Shown: positions 1-8,315, numbered from the stretch's first letter. The stretch is 64,000 nt of DNA from DATFVA01 sp963747755 (GCA_963747755.1 CAVVGK010000001.1:1-64000); one strand, 5' to 3'. The notes: generated by a model from the sequence alone, not told the origin. Made by a program: numbers and translations.

Positions 1-276
1 GACATTTGTCACCTCAGAAACGACTACTGATCAGATTTCACTTTGTACCATCAGATAAATAGTTGGTTAATGAGAACAGATAGAGTTACTTTTTTCATTA
101 TGTTCGGAGGGTGAGTAGAACGCAGATTTAACGGATCAAATAGATTTACACAGAGTATAGAAAAAATAAGGTAATAAGGTTGGGTTATTTGGTCTATATT
201 GAGTTACTAAGGTTATGATAAATAAGGTTTTTAAATATTTTGTTTCTTTATTAACAGATAGGAAATAAGGTAATAA
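1..276. other. Intergenic, no gene seen
   Basis: AT-rich sequence without a supported reading frame. It carries short motifs (an AAATAAGGTAATAAGG-like string, GTTACTAAGG) that reappear beside the repeat block near 39.5 kb, so it is probably the outer flank of the same repeat family. A short inverted repeat GACA-TT-TGTC sits at positions 1-10. Confidence 0.5.
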
Positions 277-321
277 AGAAATAAGATACAGATGAGCCGG
301 ACACTCAAAAAGAGATTGAAG
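277..321. repeat. Left copy of 45-bp direct repeat flanking the repeat array
   Basis: This stretch (AAGAAATAAGATAC then GATGAGCCGGACACTC and on) recurs almost exactly at 1369-1414, with one substitution, so the array at 421-1300 is bracketed by a direct repeat. In one frame, 285 onward reads like a short acidic/lysine-rich peptide after a stop, but no gene can be supported. Confidence 0.7.
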
Positions 322-420
322 AAATTGATTTAACCGTAGAAAAGGTTGTTGAGGGGGGGCTGTATAAGGCCTTCATTTCCTTCAAGTCGGAATGTTGAGC
401 GCAGCAAAATTTAGGACACG

Positions 421-1300
421 GTAATTGTAAAATGTTCTCTGGTAATTAATTTTCTATTAAAACCGGTTATCTCGATACGTTCCTCATTCCGCTCGCTATA
501 TTTTTACGAATCTCGCTTCATTCGGAACACTCGATAACCGCGATAATTATTAAATCTTTCACGGTGTCCGACCTGTCCCGGCCTTTACCTTCATCAGGGC
601 GGGAGTGTACCGATTAACCTGCTGGAACTTTTGTGTAGGCAGGCCTTCGTTTCCTTCAAGTCGGGACAATTGTGCGCAGCGAAATCGAGAACAGGGTAAA
701 TGTAAAATGTTCTCTGGTAATTAATTTTCTATTAAAACCGGTTATCTCGATACATTCCTCATTCCGCTCGCTATATTTTTACGAATCTCGCTTCATTCGG
801 AACACTCGATAACCGCGATAATTATTAAATCTTTCGCGGTGCCCGACCTGTCCCGGCCTTTGATTAATAAATTTAAGAGTCGGGATGTTGAGCGCAGCGA
901 AATCGAGGACAAGGTAAATGTAAAATGTTCTCTGGTAATTAATTTTCTATTAAAACCGGTTATCTCGATACATTCCTCATTCCGCTCGCTATATTTTTAC
1001 GAATCTCGCTTCATTCGGAACACTCGATAACCGCGATAATTATTAAATCTTTCGCGGTGCCCGACCTGTCCCGGCCTTTGATTAATAAATTTAAGAGTCG
1101 GGATGTTGAGCGCAGCGAAATCGAGGACAAGGTAAATGTAAAATGTTCTCTGGTAATTAATTTTCTATTAAAACCGGTTATCTCGATACATTCCTCATTC
1201 CGCTCGCTATATTTTTACGAATCTCGCTTCATTCGGAACACTCGATAACCGCGATAATTATTAAATCTTTCGCGGTGCCCGACCTGTCCCGGCTTTTGCC
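421..1300. repeat. Four-copy intergenic repeat array (218-bp period in the last three copies)
   Basis: Four copies of a roughly 160-200 bp unit start near 421, 661, 879 and 1097. The last three are spaced exactly 218 bp and are nearly identical. Each holds an inverted pair, CGGTTATCTCGATAC...GTTCC and GGAACACTCGATAACCG, around a central CATTCCGCTCGC / GAATCTCGCTTC section, so it can fold into a long hairpin. The unit ends in CGGTG(T/C)CCGACCTGTCCCGG. The same unit is found at 29417-30087 and 39526-40014. Short open frames inside (for example 839-1030 and 1057-1248) are identical to each other only because the repeat is, and are not genes. Confidence 0.9.
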
Positions 1301-1368
1301 TTCATCAGGGCGGGAGTGTCCCGATTAACCTGCTGGAACTTTTGTGTAGGCAGGCCTTCGTTTCCTTC

Positions 1369-1414
1369 AAGAAATAAGATACGGATGAGCCGGACACTCA
1401 AAAAGAGATTGAAG
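1369..1414. repeat. Right copy of 45-bp direct repeat flanking the repeat array
   Basis: Near-identical to 277-321 (one substitution). It follows directly after the last array unit and its TTCATCAGGGCGGGAG linker. Confidence 0.7.
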
Positions 1415-1470
1415 TGATCAATTACTAATGACTAAATCGCCTCCCTGACTGTTTACAATTTAAACACATC

Positions 1471-1483
1471 TGACAAAATGTCA
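1471..1483. promoter_or_regulatory. Palindrome TGACA-AAA-TGTCA
   Basis: A perfect 13-bp inverted repeat in a gene-free stretch (1415-1732). A second copy, TGACAAAATGTC, lies at 1609-1620. Paired copies about 138 bp apart look like regulator binding sites, but no cognate protein can be named from the window. Confidence 0.35.
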
Positions 1484-1608
1484 GTCACAGTTGTTATACA
1501 GTATTAGTACCGTAGTAATGCAGTATTAGTGCAGTATTAGAACTCAGAATGAGACAGTGTGAAAACGGCCAAAATACGCAATTTTCGGCTGTTGAAAATA
1601 TTTACTTT

Positions 1609-1620
1609 TGACAAAATGTC
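1609..1620. promoter_or_regulatory. Second TGACAAAATGTC palindrome
   Basis: Repeats the core of the site at 1471-1483. Between them are short repeats of CAGTATTAG. Function unknown; it could serve the convergent small gene at 1733 or something outside the window. Confidence 0.3.
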
Positions 1621-1732
1621 GTAGTACCAAAATGAGAATCAATAGCAGATCGGCTGGACTGTATAGCTGGAATTCAGGTCATTTATCTTAATTCACAGCC
1701 CCGTTCAGCAATCAAAATGCCTGATATATAAT

Positions 1733-1909
1733 TTATTTTTTTATGTAAGCGTTCAGACCAACCACGACAGGTTTTCCATCAATTATACACTCAGTAACCA
1801 TATTACCATGGGTTGTTGCAACTACCAGTGTTTTACCGGATGCGCTCGGGGTGGGTTTTTGTAATTCAATTGTGATGATAAGTTTATTGTCTTCTATCTT
1901 AACTTCCAT
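1733..1909 (-). CDS. Small conserved hypothetical protein (58 aa)
   Basis: The product starts MEVKIEDNKL and contains the stretches KPTPSASGKTLVVATTHGN and GKPVVVGLNAYIK. This matches my memory of a short conserved bacterial protein of unknown function with a SGKTLVVAST-like core and a GLNAYI end. It is predicted soluble, without a signal peptide. An upstream ATG at 1924 adds five residues (MEQNN), but a GGAG lies nine bases before the ATG at 1909, so the shorter form is preferred. It stands alone, convergent with nothing close, next to repeat DNA; no function should be inferred from that. Confidence 0.7.
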   Translation of the reverse strand: MEVKIEDNKLIITIELQKPTPSASGKTLVVATTHGNMVTECIIDGKPVVVGLNAYIKK

Positions 1910-2114
1910 ATTATTCTGCTCCATTAATTTTGGATATGCTTTTTAATTGGGATATAATCTAAAGAGGAATTTTACAAATGACAAATGGGAAGGATTGCGG
2001 TCACTGGTAATTAGTAACTGATCATTAGGAATTTACAGTTTTTCAGGAAGCGTTGGGGGGAGGAATAAAATACTTATAATCCGTATTGCATCAGAAATAT
2101 TCTGTTTGTATGTT

Positions 2115-2140
2115 TATGTATCCCGTGGACGGGATACATA
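2115..2140. promoter_or_regulatory. Perfect 26-bp palindromic operator before the TrmB regulator
   Basis: Twelve-base arms TATGTATCCCGT and ACGGGATACATA flank a central GG. The site ends 12 bases before the ATG of the TrmB-family gene and just before its GAAAGG ribosome-binding site, so binding, or the mRNA hairpin, could block both transcription and translation. The same half-sites (TGTATCCC / GGGATACA) occur before the second TrmB gene at 32939-32963. Autoregulation is inferred. Confidence 0.75.
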
Positions 2141-2152
2141 GAAAGGTATTTA

Positions 2153-2968
2153 ATGGAATTAATAGAAAAGCTGGAAGAATTCGGACTATCCAAACGAGAG
2201 GCTGAGGTTTACATCGGTCTTCTTCAGAAAAAGGAATTTACCGCCCCGGAGCTGACTAAAATAACAACGATAACCAGGACAAAGATATATGAACATCTTC
2301 AGAATCTTGTACGCAAGGGTTTATGCAATGAGAATGTTAAGAACGGACAAAAATTTTACAGGGCTGTAAGACCGAAGGTTGTGCTGCGGGACTTGATAGG
2401 TAATTACGAAGCCGAGCTTGAAAGGAAAAAAAAGACATCGGGGATCCTTGAGAAGGAACTTTCTTCTTTGCATGAAATGGGTTTGAATAAAATTGAATCT
2501 CTCGATTATATCGAAGTGCTTAACGATCCGGCACAGATAAGGGAAAGGTGGTTTAATATTGAAAAGAGCATCAAAAAAGAAATCCTGGTATTTACAAAAC
2601 CGCCTTATTCTGTATCGCTTGAAGAAAATATAAATGAGGGTTCAAAAGTATTGAAAAAAAAGAAGGTTGTAACGAAGAGCATTTATGAATACGGCGGTCT
2701 GAACCGCGAAGGGATTAAGGATCTGCTGCATGTTGTGGAGACTTACCAGGAATTGGGGGAGGAGGCGCGGATAATTGAAAAGCTGCCTATGAAACTTGCT
2801 GTGTGTGATGAAGCCGTAACTATGCTGGCTTTAAATGACAGGGTATCTTTAACTCCTTCCATAACTACAATAATTATCGATCACCCTGCTTTTGCGGCTG
2901 CAATGAAAAGTACTTTTGAAAGCTACTGGAATGCTGCGATGAATATTAAGGATTTCAAAAAATTATAG
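2153..2968 (+). CDS. TrmB-family transcriptional regulator, copy 1
   Basis: A 271-aa soluble protein. Residues about 5-75 form a TrmB-type winged helix (FGLSKREAEVYIGLL, then TTITRTKIYEHLQNLVRKGL as recognition region). A charged coiled-coil stretch follows (YEAELERKKKTSGILEKELSSL), then a C-terminal effector or dimer domain containing ILVFTKPPYS and ending FESYWNAAMNIKDF. TrmB proteins usually sense sugars or other metabolites and bind palindromes. It has a close paralogue at 32997-33869 in this window. Both sit just upstream of a T9SS propeller-protein gene and just downstream of a matching palindrome. The ligand is unknown. The start is the ATG after GAAAGG. Confidence 0.9.
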   Translation: MELIEKLEEFGLSKREAEVYIGLLQKKEFTAPELTKITTITRTKIYEHLQNLVRKGLCNENVKNGQKFYRAVRPKVVLRDLIGNYEAELERKKKTSGILEKELSSLHEMGLNKIESLDYIEVLNDPAQIRERWFNIEKSIKKEILVFTKPPYSVSLEENINEGSKVLKKKKVVTKSIYEYGGLNREGIKDLLHVVETYQELGEEARIIEKLPMKLAVCDEAVTMLALNDRVSLTPSITTIIIDHPAFAAAMKSTFESYWNAAMNIKDFKKL

Positions 2969-2996
2969 TTATAAAGTTTTACCGGATTAGCTGATT

Positions 2997-3119
2997 ATGA
3001 ACTTAAACAAATTAACGGATATCTTAACCGGCGGATGCTGTCTTTGCGGGAGCTGTATGAAAAGGCCTTCTGATAGATATCTCTATTTATTCATTCTAAT
3101 TACAGGATTAATGTTATGA
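2997..3119 (+). CDS. Possible 40-aa Cys-rich small ORF
   Basis: The frame begins MNLNKLTDILTGGCC, carries a CCxCGSC cluster, and ends in a hydrophobic stretch (YLYLFILITGLML). Its TGA overlaps the ATG of the following propeller gene as ATGA, an arrangement typical of translational coupling. There is no obvious ribosome-binding site and no homologue is recognised. The second TrmB module (33869-33908) has no equivalent, so it may be chance. Confidence 0.25.
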   Translation: MNLNKLTDILTGGCCLCGSCMKRPSDRYLYLFILITGLML

Positions 3120-5450
3120 GAAAAATGATTGTACTTTACCTGCTGACATTTCTATTGATGGGGTACACCACTGCATTTTCGCAGTGGACTTACACAAACG
3201 GACCATACGGCGGATCGATTCAGGCATATAAAACACTTGGCAGCTAATACTTTTGCAGGGACAGGCGGCGGAGGTGTTTATGTATCGTCTGATAACGGGT
3301 CTGACTGGAGTCCAGCCAATACTGGACTGGGAATAAATAATATCTACGCATTTGCAGTTAATGGTTCCGATATTTTCTGCGGCGGATACGGCGGAGTATA
3401 TATGTCAACCGATAACGGCAGCAGCTGGGCTGCTAAAAATTCCGGTTTAACTACAGCCGACATCAAGACGATGACGATAAACGGCAGCAATATCTTTGCG
3501 GCGGGATCGCAGGGCGTATTTATGTCGTCTGACAACGGCAGCAGCTGGAGCCAGGTGACAAACGGATTAACAACTACGAATGTTCTTGTACTCGGAGCTT
3601 CCGGGGGTACGGTTTATGCCGGTACTTTCGGCGGAGGTGTTTTCAAAACAACCGATAACGGTGCTAACTGGACTACTTCCGGCAGCGGAATAACTTCTCC
3701 TTATGTTTATGGATTTGCTTCAAGCGGTTCATATGTTTTTGCAGGAGCGGCGGGTTCGGGCGGCGGCGTCTTCCGTTCTTCTGATAACGGGGCTACCTGG
3801 ACGGCAGTGAATAATGGTCTGACCAGCATAAATATCCAGTGCATCGGTGCCGATGGTTCGAATATATATGCCGGTACAAGCAGCGGGCTTTTCATCTCCA
3901 CTAATAACGGAGACAACTGGACATTAAATTCTAACGGAATACCTGCTGCTGCAATACAGGCTGTATATCCCGCTGCCTCATTGATTTACGCAGGAACCCA
4001 GGGAGGCGTTTACGTATCAACCGATACCGGGAATTCGTGGAGCCCTTCCTCCAGCGGGATCAGGAACCTGCTTACGCAGGCTGTGGCTGTTTCAGGTTCT
4101 GATGTTTACTGCGGAACCTGGGGCGCGGGCGTCTGCATTTCAACCGACAACGGGAGCAGCTGGAATCAGATGAATAACGGTATTTCAAACCTTATCGTTT
4201 CAGGATTTGCTGTAACCGGCTCATCAGTACTGGCCGGTACCCAGGGCGGAATATTTAAATCGACAGATAATGGCAATACGTGGACATCGAGCAGCTCGGG
4301 CTTAACAGATAACCAGATTTATTCAATGATGACAGACGGCAGCAATATATACGCAGGAGCGGGAAGCGGTGTTTTTCTTTCGACAAATTCAGGGTCGTCG
4401 TGGACCAATGTAAGCAACGGTCTTCCATTATACCCTGTATATTCATTAGCTGAAATGAACGGTAACCTTTTTGCGGGCACGTGGGGTATGGGTGCTTACA
4501 TATCGACAGACGGGGGACAAAGTTGGTCGGCCGTGAATAACGGTCTCGGCGATAACGTAGTAATGGCTCTTGCCGCTGTTCAGAATTCTCTGTTTGCCGG
4601 AACGACACAGGGAATATTCAGAACCACAGATAACGGGGCAAACTGGTCCCCGGTACTAAACGGACTGACAACTCATTATACACTATCTCTTTTATCCTCA
4701 GGAACAAATCTTTTTGCAGGTACATGGGGCGGCGGTGTATTTCTGTCAAGCGATAGCGGAGAAAACTGGCACTCTATAAATTCAGGACTTACAAATATGG
4801 ATGACCGGGCTTTAACAATCTTTAATGATGATCTTTACCTGGCTGCTGTGGGCGGTGTGTGGAAAAGACCGCTGCAGCAGGTTGTACCGGTTGAGCTTAC
4901 TTCTTTTACTGCAGAAGTTTCTGATGGTTCAGTATTACTGAAGTGGCACACTTCAACCGAAACAAACAATAGGGGATTTGAAGTTCAGAGACAGCAGACA
5001 GGTGAATCACAAGAATGGCCGGTAGTTGGTTTTGTGAAAGGCAACGGAACGACTACGTCAGGGAACACATATACCTTCAAAGACAATCCTTCTGCTTCCG
5101 GTAAATATTCTTACCGCCTCAGGCAGATTGATTTCAACGGAGCTTTTGAATATTCAGGAATAGTTGAAGCAGATGTAAATACTGCCATAAAATTCGAACT
5201 GAGTCAGAATTATCCTAATCCCTTTAACCCGACAACGATGATCAAATATTCAGTACCCCGGGAGGGAATGGTAAAATTAGATGTATATAACGCACTTGGC
5301 CAAAAGGTAGCTGAACTGGTTAACGGGATAGTAAAAGCAGGCAGCTACGAGGTTAATTTTACTGCAAATAATTTAAGCAGCGGGGTTTATTATTACAGAA
5401 TTGAAACGGACGGATTCGTAAGTACGAAAAAGATGATCATTTTAAAGTAG
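3116..5450 (+). pseudogene. T9SS-sorted propeller (BNR/sortilin-like) secreted protein, signal peptide out of frame
   Basis: An ATG at 3116 encodes a clear signal peptide (MRKMIVLYLLTFLLMG...AFSQWTYTNGPYGG) but hits TAA at 3245-3247. The body continues from about 3237 in the next frame, so a one-base indel near 3225-3245 separates export signal and body. The body holds about 16 repeats of the type GSNIFAGT-GGVFxSTDNGxSW, expected to form beta-propeller blades. It is followed by a fibronectin-like segment (VPVELTSFTAEVSDGSVLLKW) and a T9SS type A sorting domain (LSQNYPNPFNPTT ... STKKMIILK). Likely destination is the cell surface or medium; ligand unknown. It lies downstream of TrmB copy 1. 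The frameshift may be an assembly error, since the 737-codon body is otherwise intact. Confidence 0.8.
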
Positions 5451-5479
5451 AACCTCCCAATAAAGATACCCGTCAGAGA

Positions 5480-5508
5480 GGGAAGGTTAGAAATGGCCTT
5501 CCCTTTTT
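5480..5508 (+). terminator. Intrinsic terminator after propeller gene
   Basis: Stem GGGAAGG / CCTTCCC with a ten-base loop followed by five T. It closes the TrmB-propeller unit and separates it from the convergent met genes. Confidence 0.8.
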
Positions 5509-5517
5509 GGTAAGCTC

Positions 5518-6719
5518 CTAAATACTAATCTTATCGTTCAATAAAAGTACATTCACACTTTCCTTTTTTATCCAGTCAGAGGTGATCAGCTTTGAAAATC
5601 GTATTCTTCCGGTGATATATTTATATCTTCTCGATTCATATCTATCGTATAATTCTTCAAAGTCTGTCGGTCTTGATTTCAGGATCGCGGTCTGATCTTA
5701 TATAGACATCTGCAAAAAAATCGCTGCTTATACTGCTTCCGTTTACCTGGCGTTTTTTCTTGTATTCATATTTATAGTTATACGTTAATGCTGAAAGGTC
5801 GGAGAGAAGGGCAGCTGCTGTCGGCAATGCACCGGCGCCTTTCCCGATGAATATATTGCGGTCTGCAAAGTGGTTCTCGGTAATTATCCCGTTGTCAACA
5901 CCGTCAACAGAATACAGTTCATCACCTTCATAAATAAGTTCAGGCATTACAAAAGCGGCAATATGGCCGGTGCTTAATTTCTGTGCCCTGGCAATCAGTT
6001 TTATTTTCCCTCTCTTTTCCTGTGCAAACTTTATATCAAAATCATTTATTCTTTGAATACCGAGATTGAAAATACGCGAGGGATCAATTGATCAGTCCGA
6101 ATGCATGAGTAAGGAGTATGCTCAGCTTGTACCTGGAATCGTATCCTTCAATATCGAGAACAGGATCGCTTTCTGTGTAGCCATGAAGCCGGGCAAAGCC
6201 AAGGGCTTCATTATATGTCTTATTGTTCCTGAATATATCGGTTAATATGAAGTTTGTTGTACCGTTCATTATTCCCCTGAAGGAATGCATCAGATCATTA
6301 TCATAGTATTCTTCAAAGTTCCTGATCAGCGGAATACTTGCACAGCAGGCTGCTTCATACAAGAGCGGAGTTTTGTATTCCTCCTGCAGACGCAGAAGCT
6401 CGCAAAGTCTTTCGGCAACCATTTTTTTGTTTGCTGTAACAACAGGCTTGCCCTTCTTTAATGCATCTGATACAATCTCGAATGCCGCATCTGCATCATC
6501 GGTTACCTCCACAATTACATTTACTTCAGGATTATTAAGTATTTCGTCCTTCTCATATGTAAAACATTTGTTCTCTATTGTTCTGTTTTTCTCCCTGTCC
6601 TTCACACATATTTTGACCAGTTCAACCTTCAGACCGCGTGTCTTCTCAAGAACCGAGTACAGTCCTTTGCCCACACAGCCGAAGCCGAAAAGTCCGATCT
6701 TTATTTTATTCTGATTCAT
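5518..6719 (-). pseudogene. hom: Homoserine dehydrogenase, interrupted by two frameshifts
   Basis: Reduces aspartate semialdehyde to homoserine with NAD(P)H, feeding methionine and threonine synthesis. The N-terminal part (6719 to about 6084) has the Rossmann motif GLFGFGCVGKGL and the family signature area MNGTTNFIL...ESDPVLDIEGYDSRYKLSIL, then stops after HAFGLIN. In another frame the protein resumes at once (DPSRIFNLGIQRINDFDIKFAQEKRGKIKLIARA...GKGAGALPTAAALLSDL). A second shift near 5660-5672, next to GACAGAC, moves the end into a frame reading DFEELYDRYESRRYKYITG and stopping at 5518. The joined length is about 400 aa, normal for the family. The start lies three bases after the metB stop, so the two are one operon. 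Two indels in one conserved enzyme may be sequencing errors. Confidence 0.85.
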
Positions 6720-6722
6720 ATT

Positions 6723-7913
6723 TTATATTCCGTTTTTAGCTGTTACTGAACTAAGGATTTCTGTATTTTTATTTACTATTAAGAGAGCCTGGTTCAGATC
6801 TTCAATAAGATCTTCTGCGTCTTCAAGTCCTACAGATAACCTGATAAGACTGTCATTTATTCCGGATTGCAGACGTTTTTCTACTGGTACCGACTTGTGT
6901 GTCATCGTGGGGGGATGACAGATGAGACTTTTTGCACCGCCCAGACTTTCCGCCAGCTTAAACAGTTTTGTTGAGGTAACAAATTTTATTGCATTCTCTT
7001 CGGTATCGCCATCCAGTGAAAACGAAATGATTGCCCCGGGAAGTTTCTGCTGCTTAACTGCAACCGCATAATCCGGATGACTTTTTAATCCGGGATAGTG
7101 CAGGTTTTTTATCCCTTCCCTGCCTTCAAGAAATTCAGCAATCCTTAATGCATTGGAAGAATGTTTTTCAACTCTCAATTTCAGAGTTTCGATACTTCTT
7201 ATTAATAGCCAGCTATCGAATGGCGACAGAACAGCGCCGGTAGCATTCTGAATATATTTCAGTCTTTCTCCGAGGTCCTGTGAGCGGGTAACTACAATTC
7301 CCGCAAGCACATCCGTATGACCGCCAATGTATTTTGTAGCGCTATGAAGTACAATATCAGCTCCCAGGTCAAGCGGCTTTTGAATAATAGGAGTTGCGAA
7401 AGTGTTATCTACACAAACGAGAAGACCGTTCTCCTTAGCTATCTGCGAAATCTTTTTGATGTCTGATACTTTTAAGAGGGGATTGGTAGGACTCTCAAGC
7501 CAGATCAGCCGGGTATCCTTATTTATTGCTCTTCTTACATTTTCGGGATCGGTTGTGTCGACAAACGTGACTTTTATGCCCAGCCTGTTGTAAACCGTGG
7601 TGAACAGACGGTAAGCTCCGCCGTAAATATCATCCACTGCAATGATTTCGTCGCCGGCATTAAGGAGTTTTACAACGCAGTCGATGGCAGCGAGTCCGCT
7701 TGAAAATGCAAGTCCGTATCTGCCGTTCTCCAGTTGTGCTGCAATCTCTTCGAAAATCTTTCTTGTAGGATTATTCGTTCTTGTATAATCGAAACCCCTA
7801 TTGACATTAGGTGCTTCCTGTACAAAAGTTGAGGTCTGGTAAATAGGGACGGCAATTGAACCTGTCAGCGGGTCGACCGGAATTGACTGCAGAATTTTTG
7901 TTGAATCTTTCAT
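6723..7913 (-). CDS. metB: Cystathionine gamma-synthase/lyase family PLP enzyme
   Basis: Trans-sulfuration enzyme of the Cys/Met metabolism PLP family, about 396 aa. Visible motifs are YTRTNNPTR near the N-terminus, the PLP lysine in SATKYIGGHTDVLAG, the cofactor aspartate in VCVDNTFATP, and SLGGAKSLICHPPTMTH with ESPTNPLL. It would join an activated homoserine with cysteine (or split cystathionine); sequence alone does not separate synthase from lyase or from O-acetylhomoserine sulfhydrylase. The ATG at 7913 is preferred because GAAAGGA precedes it; a longer frame to 7967 runs into the leader terminator. It is first gene of an operon with homoserine dehydrogenase, behind two SAM-II riboswitches, which supports a methionine role. 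Confidence 0.88.
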   Translation of the reverse strand: MKDSTKILQSIPVDPLTGSIAVPIYQTSTFVQEAPNVNRGFDYTRTNNPTRKIFEEIAAQLENGRYGLAFSSGLAAIDCVVKLLNAGDEIIAVDDIYGGAYRLFTTVYNRLGIKVTFVDTTDPENVRRAINKDTRLIWLESPTNPLLKVSDIKKISQIAKENGLLVCVDNTFATPIIQKPLDLGADIVLHSATKYIGGHTDVLAGIVVTRSQDLGERLKYIQNATGAVLSPFDSWLLIRSIETLKLRVEKHSSNALRIAEFLEGREGIKNLHYPGLKSHPDYAVAVKQQKLPGAIISFSLDGDTEENAIKFVTSTKLFKLAESLGGAKSLICHPPTMTHKSVPVEKRLQSGINDSLIRLSVGLEDAEDLIEDLNQALLIVNKNTEILSSVTAKNGI

Positions 7914-7940
7914 AAGTATCCTTTCTTTTAGATTATTAAT

Positions 7941-7988
7941 AAAAAAAACCCGTCTTCTTATCTGCACGAGGCAGGCTAAAAAGACGGG
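7941..7988 (-). terminator. Leader terminator 2 of the met operon (riboswitch-controlled)
   Basis: On the minus strand CCCGTCTT pairs with AAGACGGG and is followed by eight T. The 5' part overlaps CTTTTTAGC (7975-7983), which can instead pair with GCTAAAAAG at 8007-8015 in the preceding aptamer. This gives mutually exclusive terminator and antiterminator. Confidence 0.85.
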
Positions 7989-8003
7989 CGATAAAATCTT
8001 ACC

Positions 8004-8090
8004 TGACTTTTTAGCAAATTTATTTTTGAACTGTTAATGTTCATCCCGCCTGTGCGGGAACGTCGCTGCAATATGTCGCAAATGACGACG
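8004..8090 (-). promoter_or_regulatory. SAM-II riboswitch aptamer, proximal copy, with an extra hairpin
   Basis: Minus-strand order: P1 arm CGTCGT, loop with conserved ATTT and ATTGCA, P1 arm GCGACG, then the signature GCTAAA. Loop bases GAC can pair with GTC directly after GCTAAAAA, as the SAM-II pseudoknot requires. Between P1 and GCTAAA is an added stem (GTTC CCGC ... GCGG GAT GAAC) absent from the distal copy. SAM-II RNAs bind S-adenosylmethionine and turn down methionine genes; here the target is metB-hom. The identification rests on recalled family consensus, not a covariance search. Confidence 0.8.
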
Positions 8091-8152
8091 GTTCGTTATA
8101 ATTTCGTTCCATCAGGAACGAGCTGGATTTTCAGAAACTGCTGAGCAGGCAT

Positions 8153-8199
8153 AAAAAAAACCCGCTGCTAATTGCCTGCATGGCAAGCTAAACAGCGGG
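8153..8199 (-). terminator. Leader terminator 1 of the met operon (riboswitch-controlled)
   Basis: Minus strand: CCCGCTG pairs with CAGCGGG, with an inner stem TTGCC/GGCAA, then eight T. The segment GCTGTTTAGC (8187-8196) is a perfect 10-bp partner of GCTAAACAGC (8215-8224) in the upstream aptamer, forming an antiterminator when SAM is absent. Confidence 0.88.
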
Positions 8200-8212
8200 T
8201 GAAAACCGATAT

Positions 8213-8264
8213 GGGCTGTTTAGCATGTTATTTTATGTCGCTGCAATTCGCTGTAAATCACGAC
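8213..8264 (-). promoter_or_regulatory. SAM-II riboswitch aptamer, distal copy
   Basis: About 52 nt, the usual SAM-II size. Minus strand: P1 arm GTCGT, loop GATTTACAGCGAATTGCA with the conserved GATTT and ATTGCA, P1 arm GCGAC, linker ATAAAATAACAT, then GCTAAACAGC. Loop bases GC can pair with the GC after GCTAAACA, matching the pseudoknot position that differs in the second copy (GAC/GTC). The ligand-binding GCTAAA is also the 5' arm of the antiterminator, so SAM binding should free the terminator arm and stop transcription. Confidence 0.85.
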
Positions 8265-8285
8265 AAATATTTGAAAGAACTAATG

Positions 8286-8315
8286 CAAATATATGATGTA
8301 CTATTTAAAATCAAA
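8286..8315 (-). promoter_or_regulatory. Putative Bacteroidetes-type promoter of the met leader
   Basis: Minus strand TTTG (8315-8312), 18-bp spacer, TATATTTG (8293-8286), matching the TTTG / TAnnTTTG pattern of the Bacteroidetes primary sigma factor. The expected start near 8279 lies about 15 nt before the first aptamer. Confidence 0.55.

Noticed and set aside
839..1248. Two identical 63-codon frames
   Set aside because: They lie inside the non-coding repeat array and are identical only because the repeat units are.
421..1300. CRISPR array
   Set aside because: Units are about 160-200 bp with no short repeat/unique spacer pattern and no cas genes nearby.
3225..3250. Programmed ribosomal frameshift
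   Set aside because: A +1 shift would be needed and no known slippery site or stimulator is visible; an indel is simpler.
7914..8264. T-box or peptide-leader attenuator
   Set aside because: No T-box sequence or methionine-rich leader peptide; the P1/loop/GCTAAA layout fits SAM-II instead.
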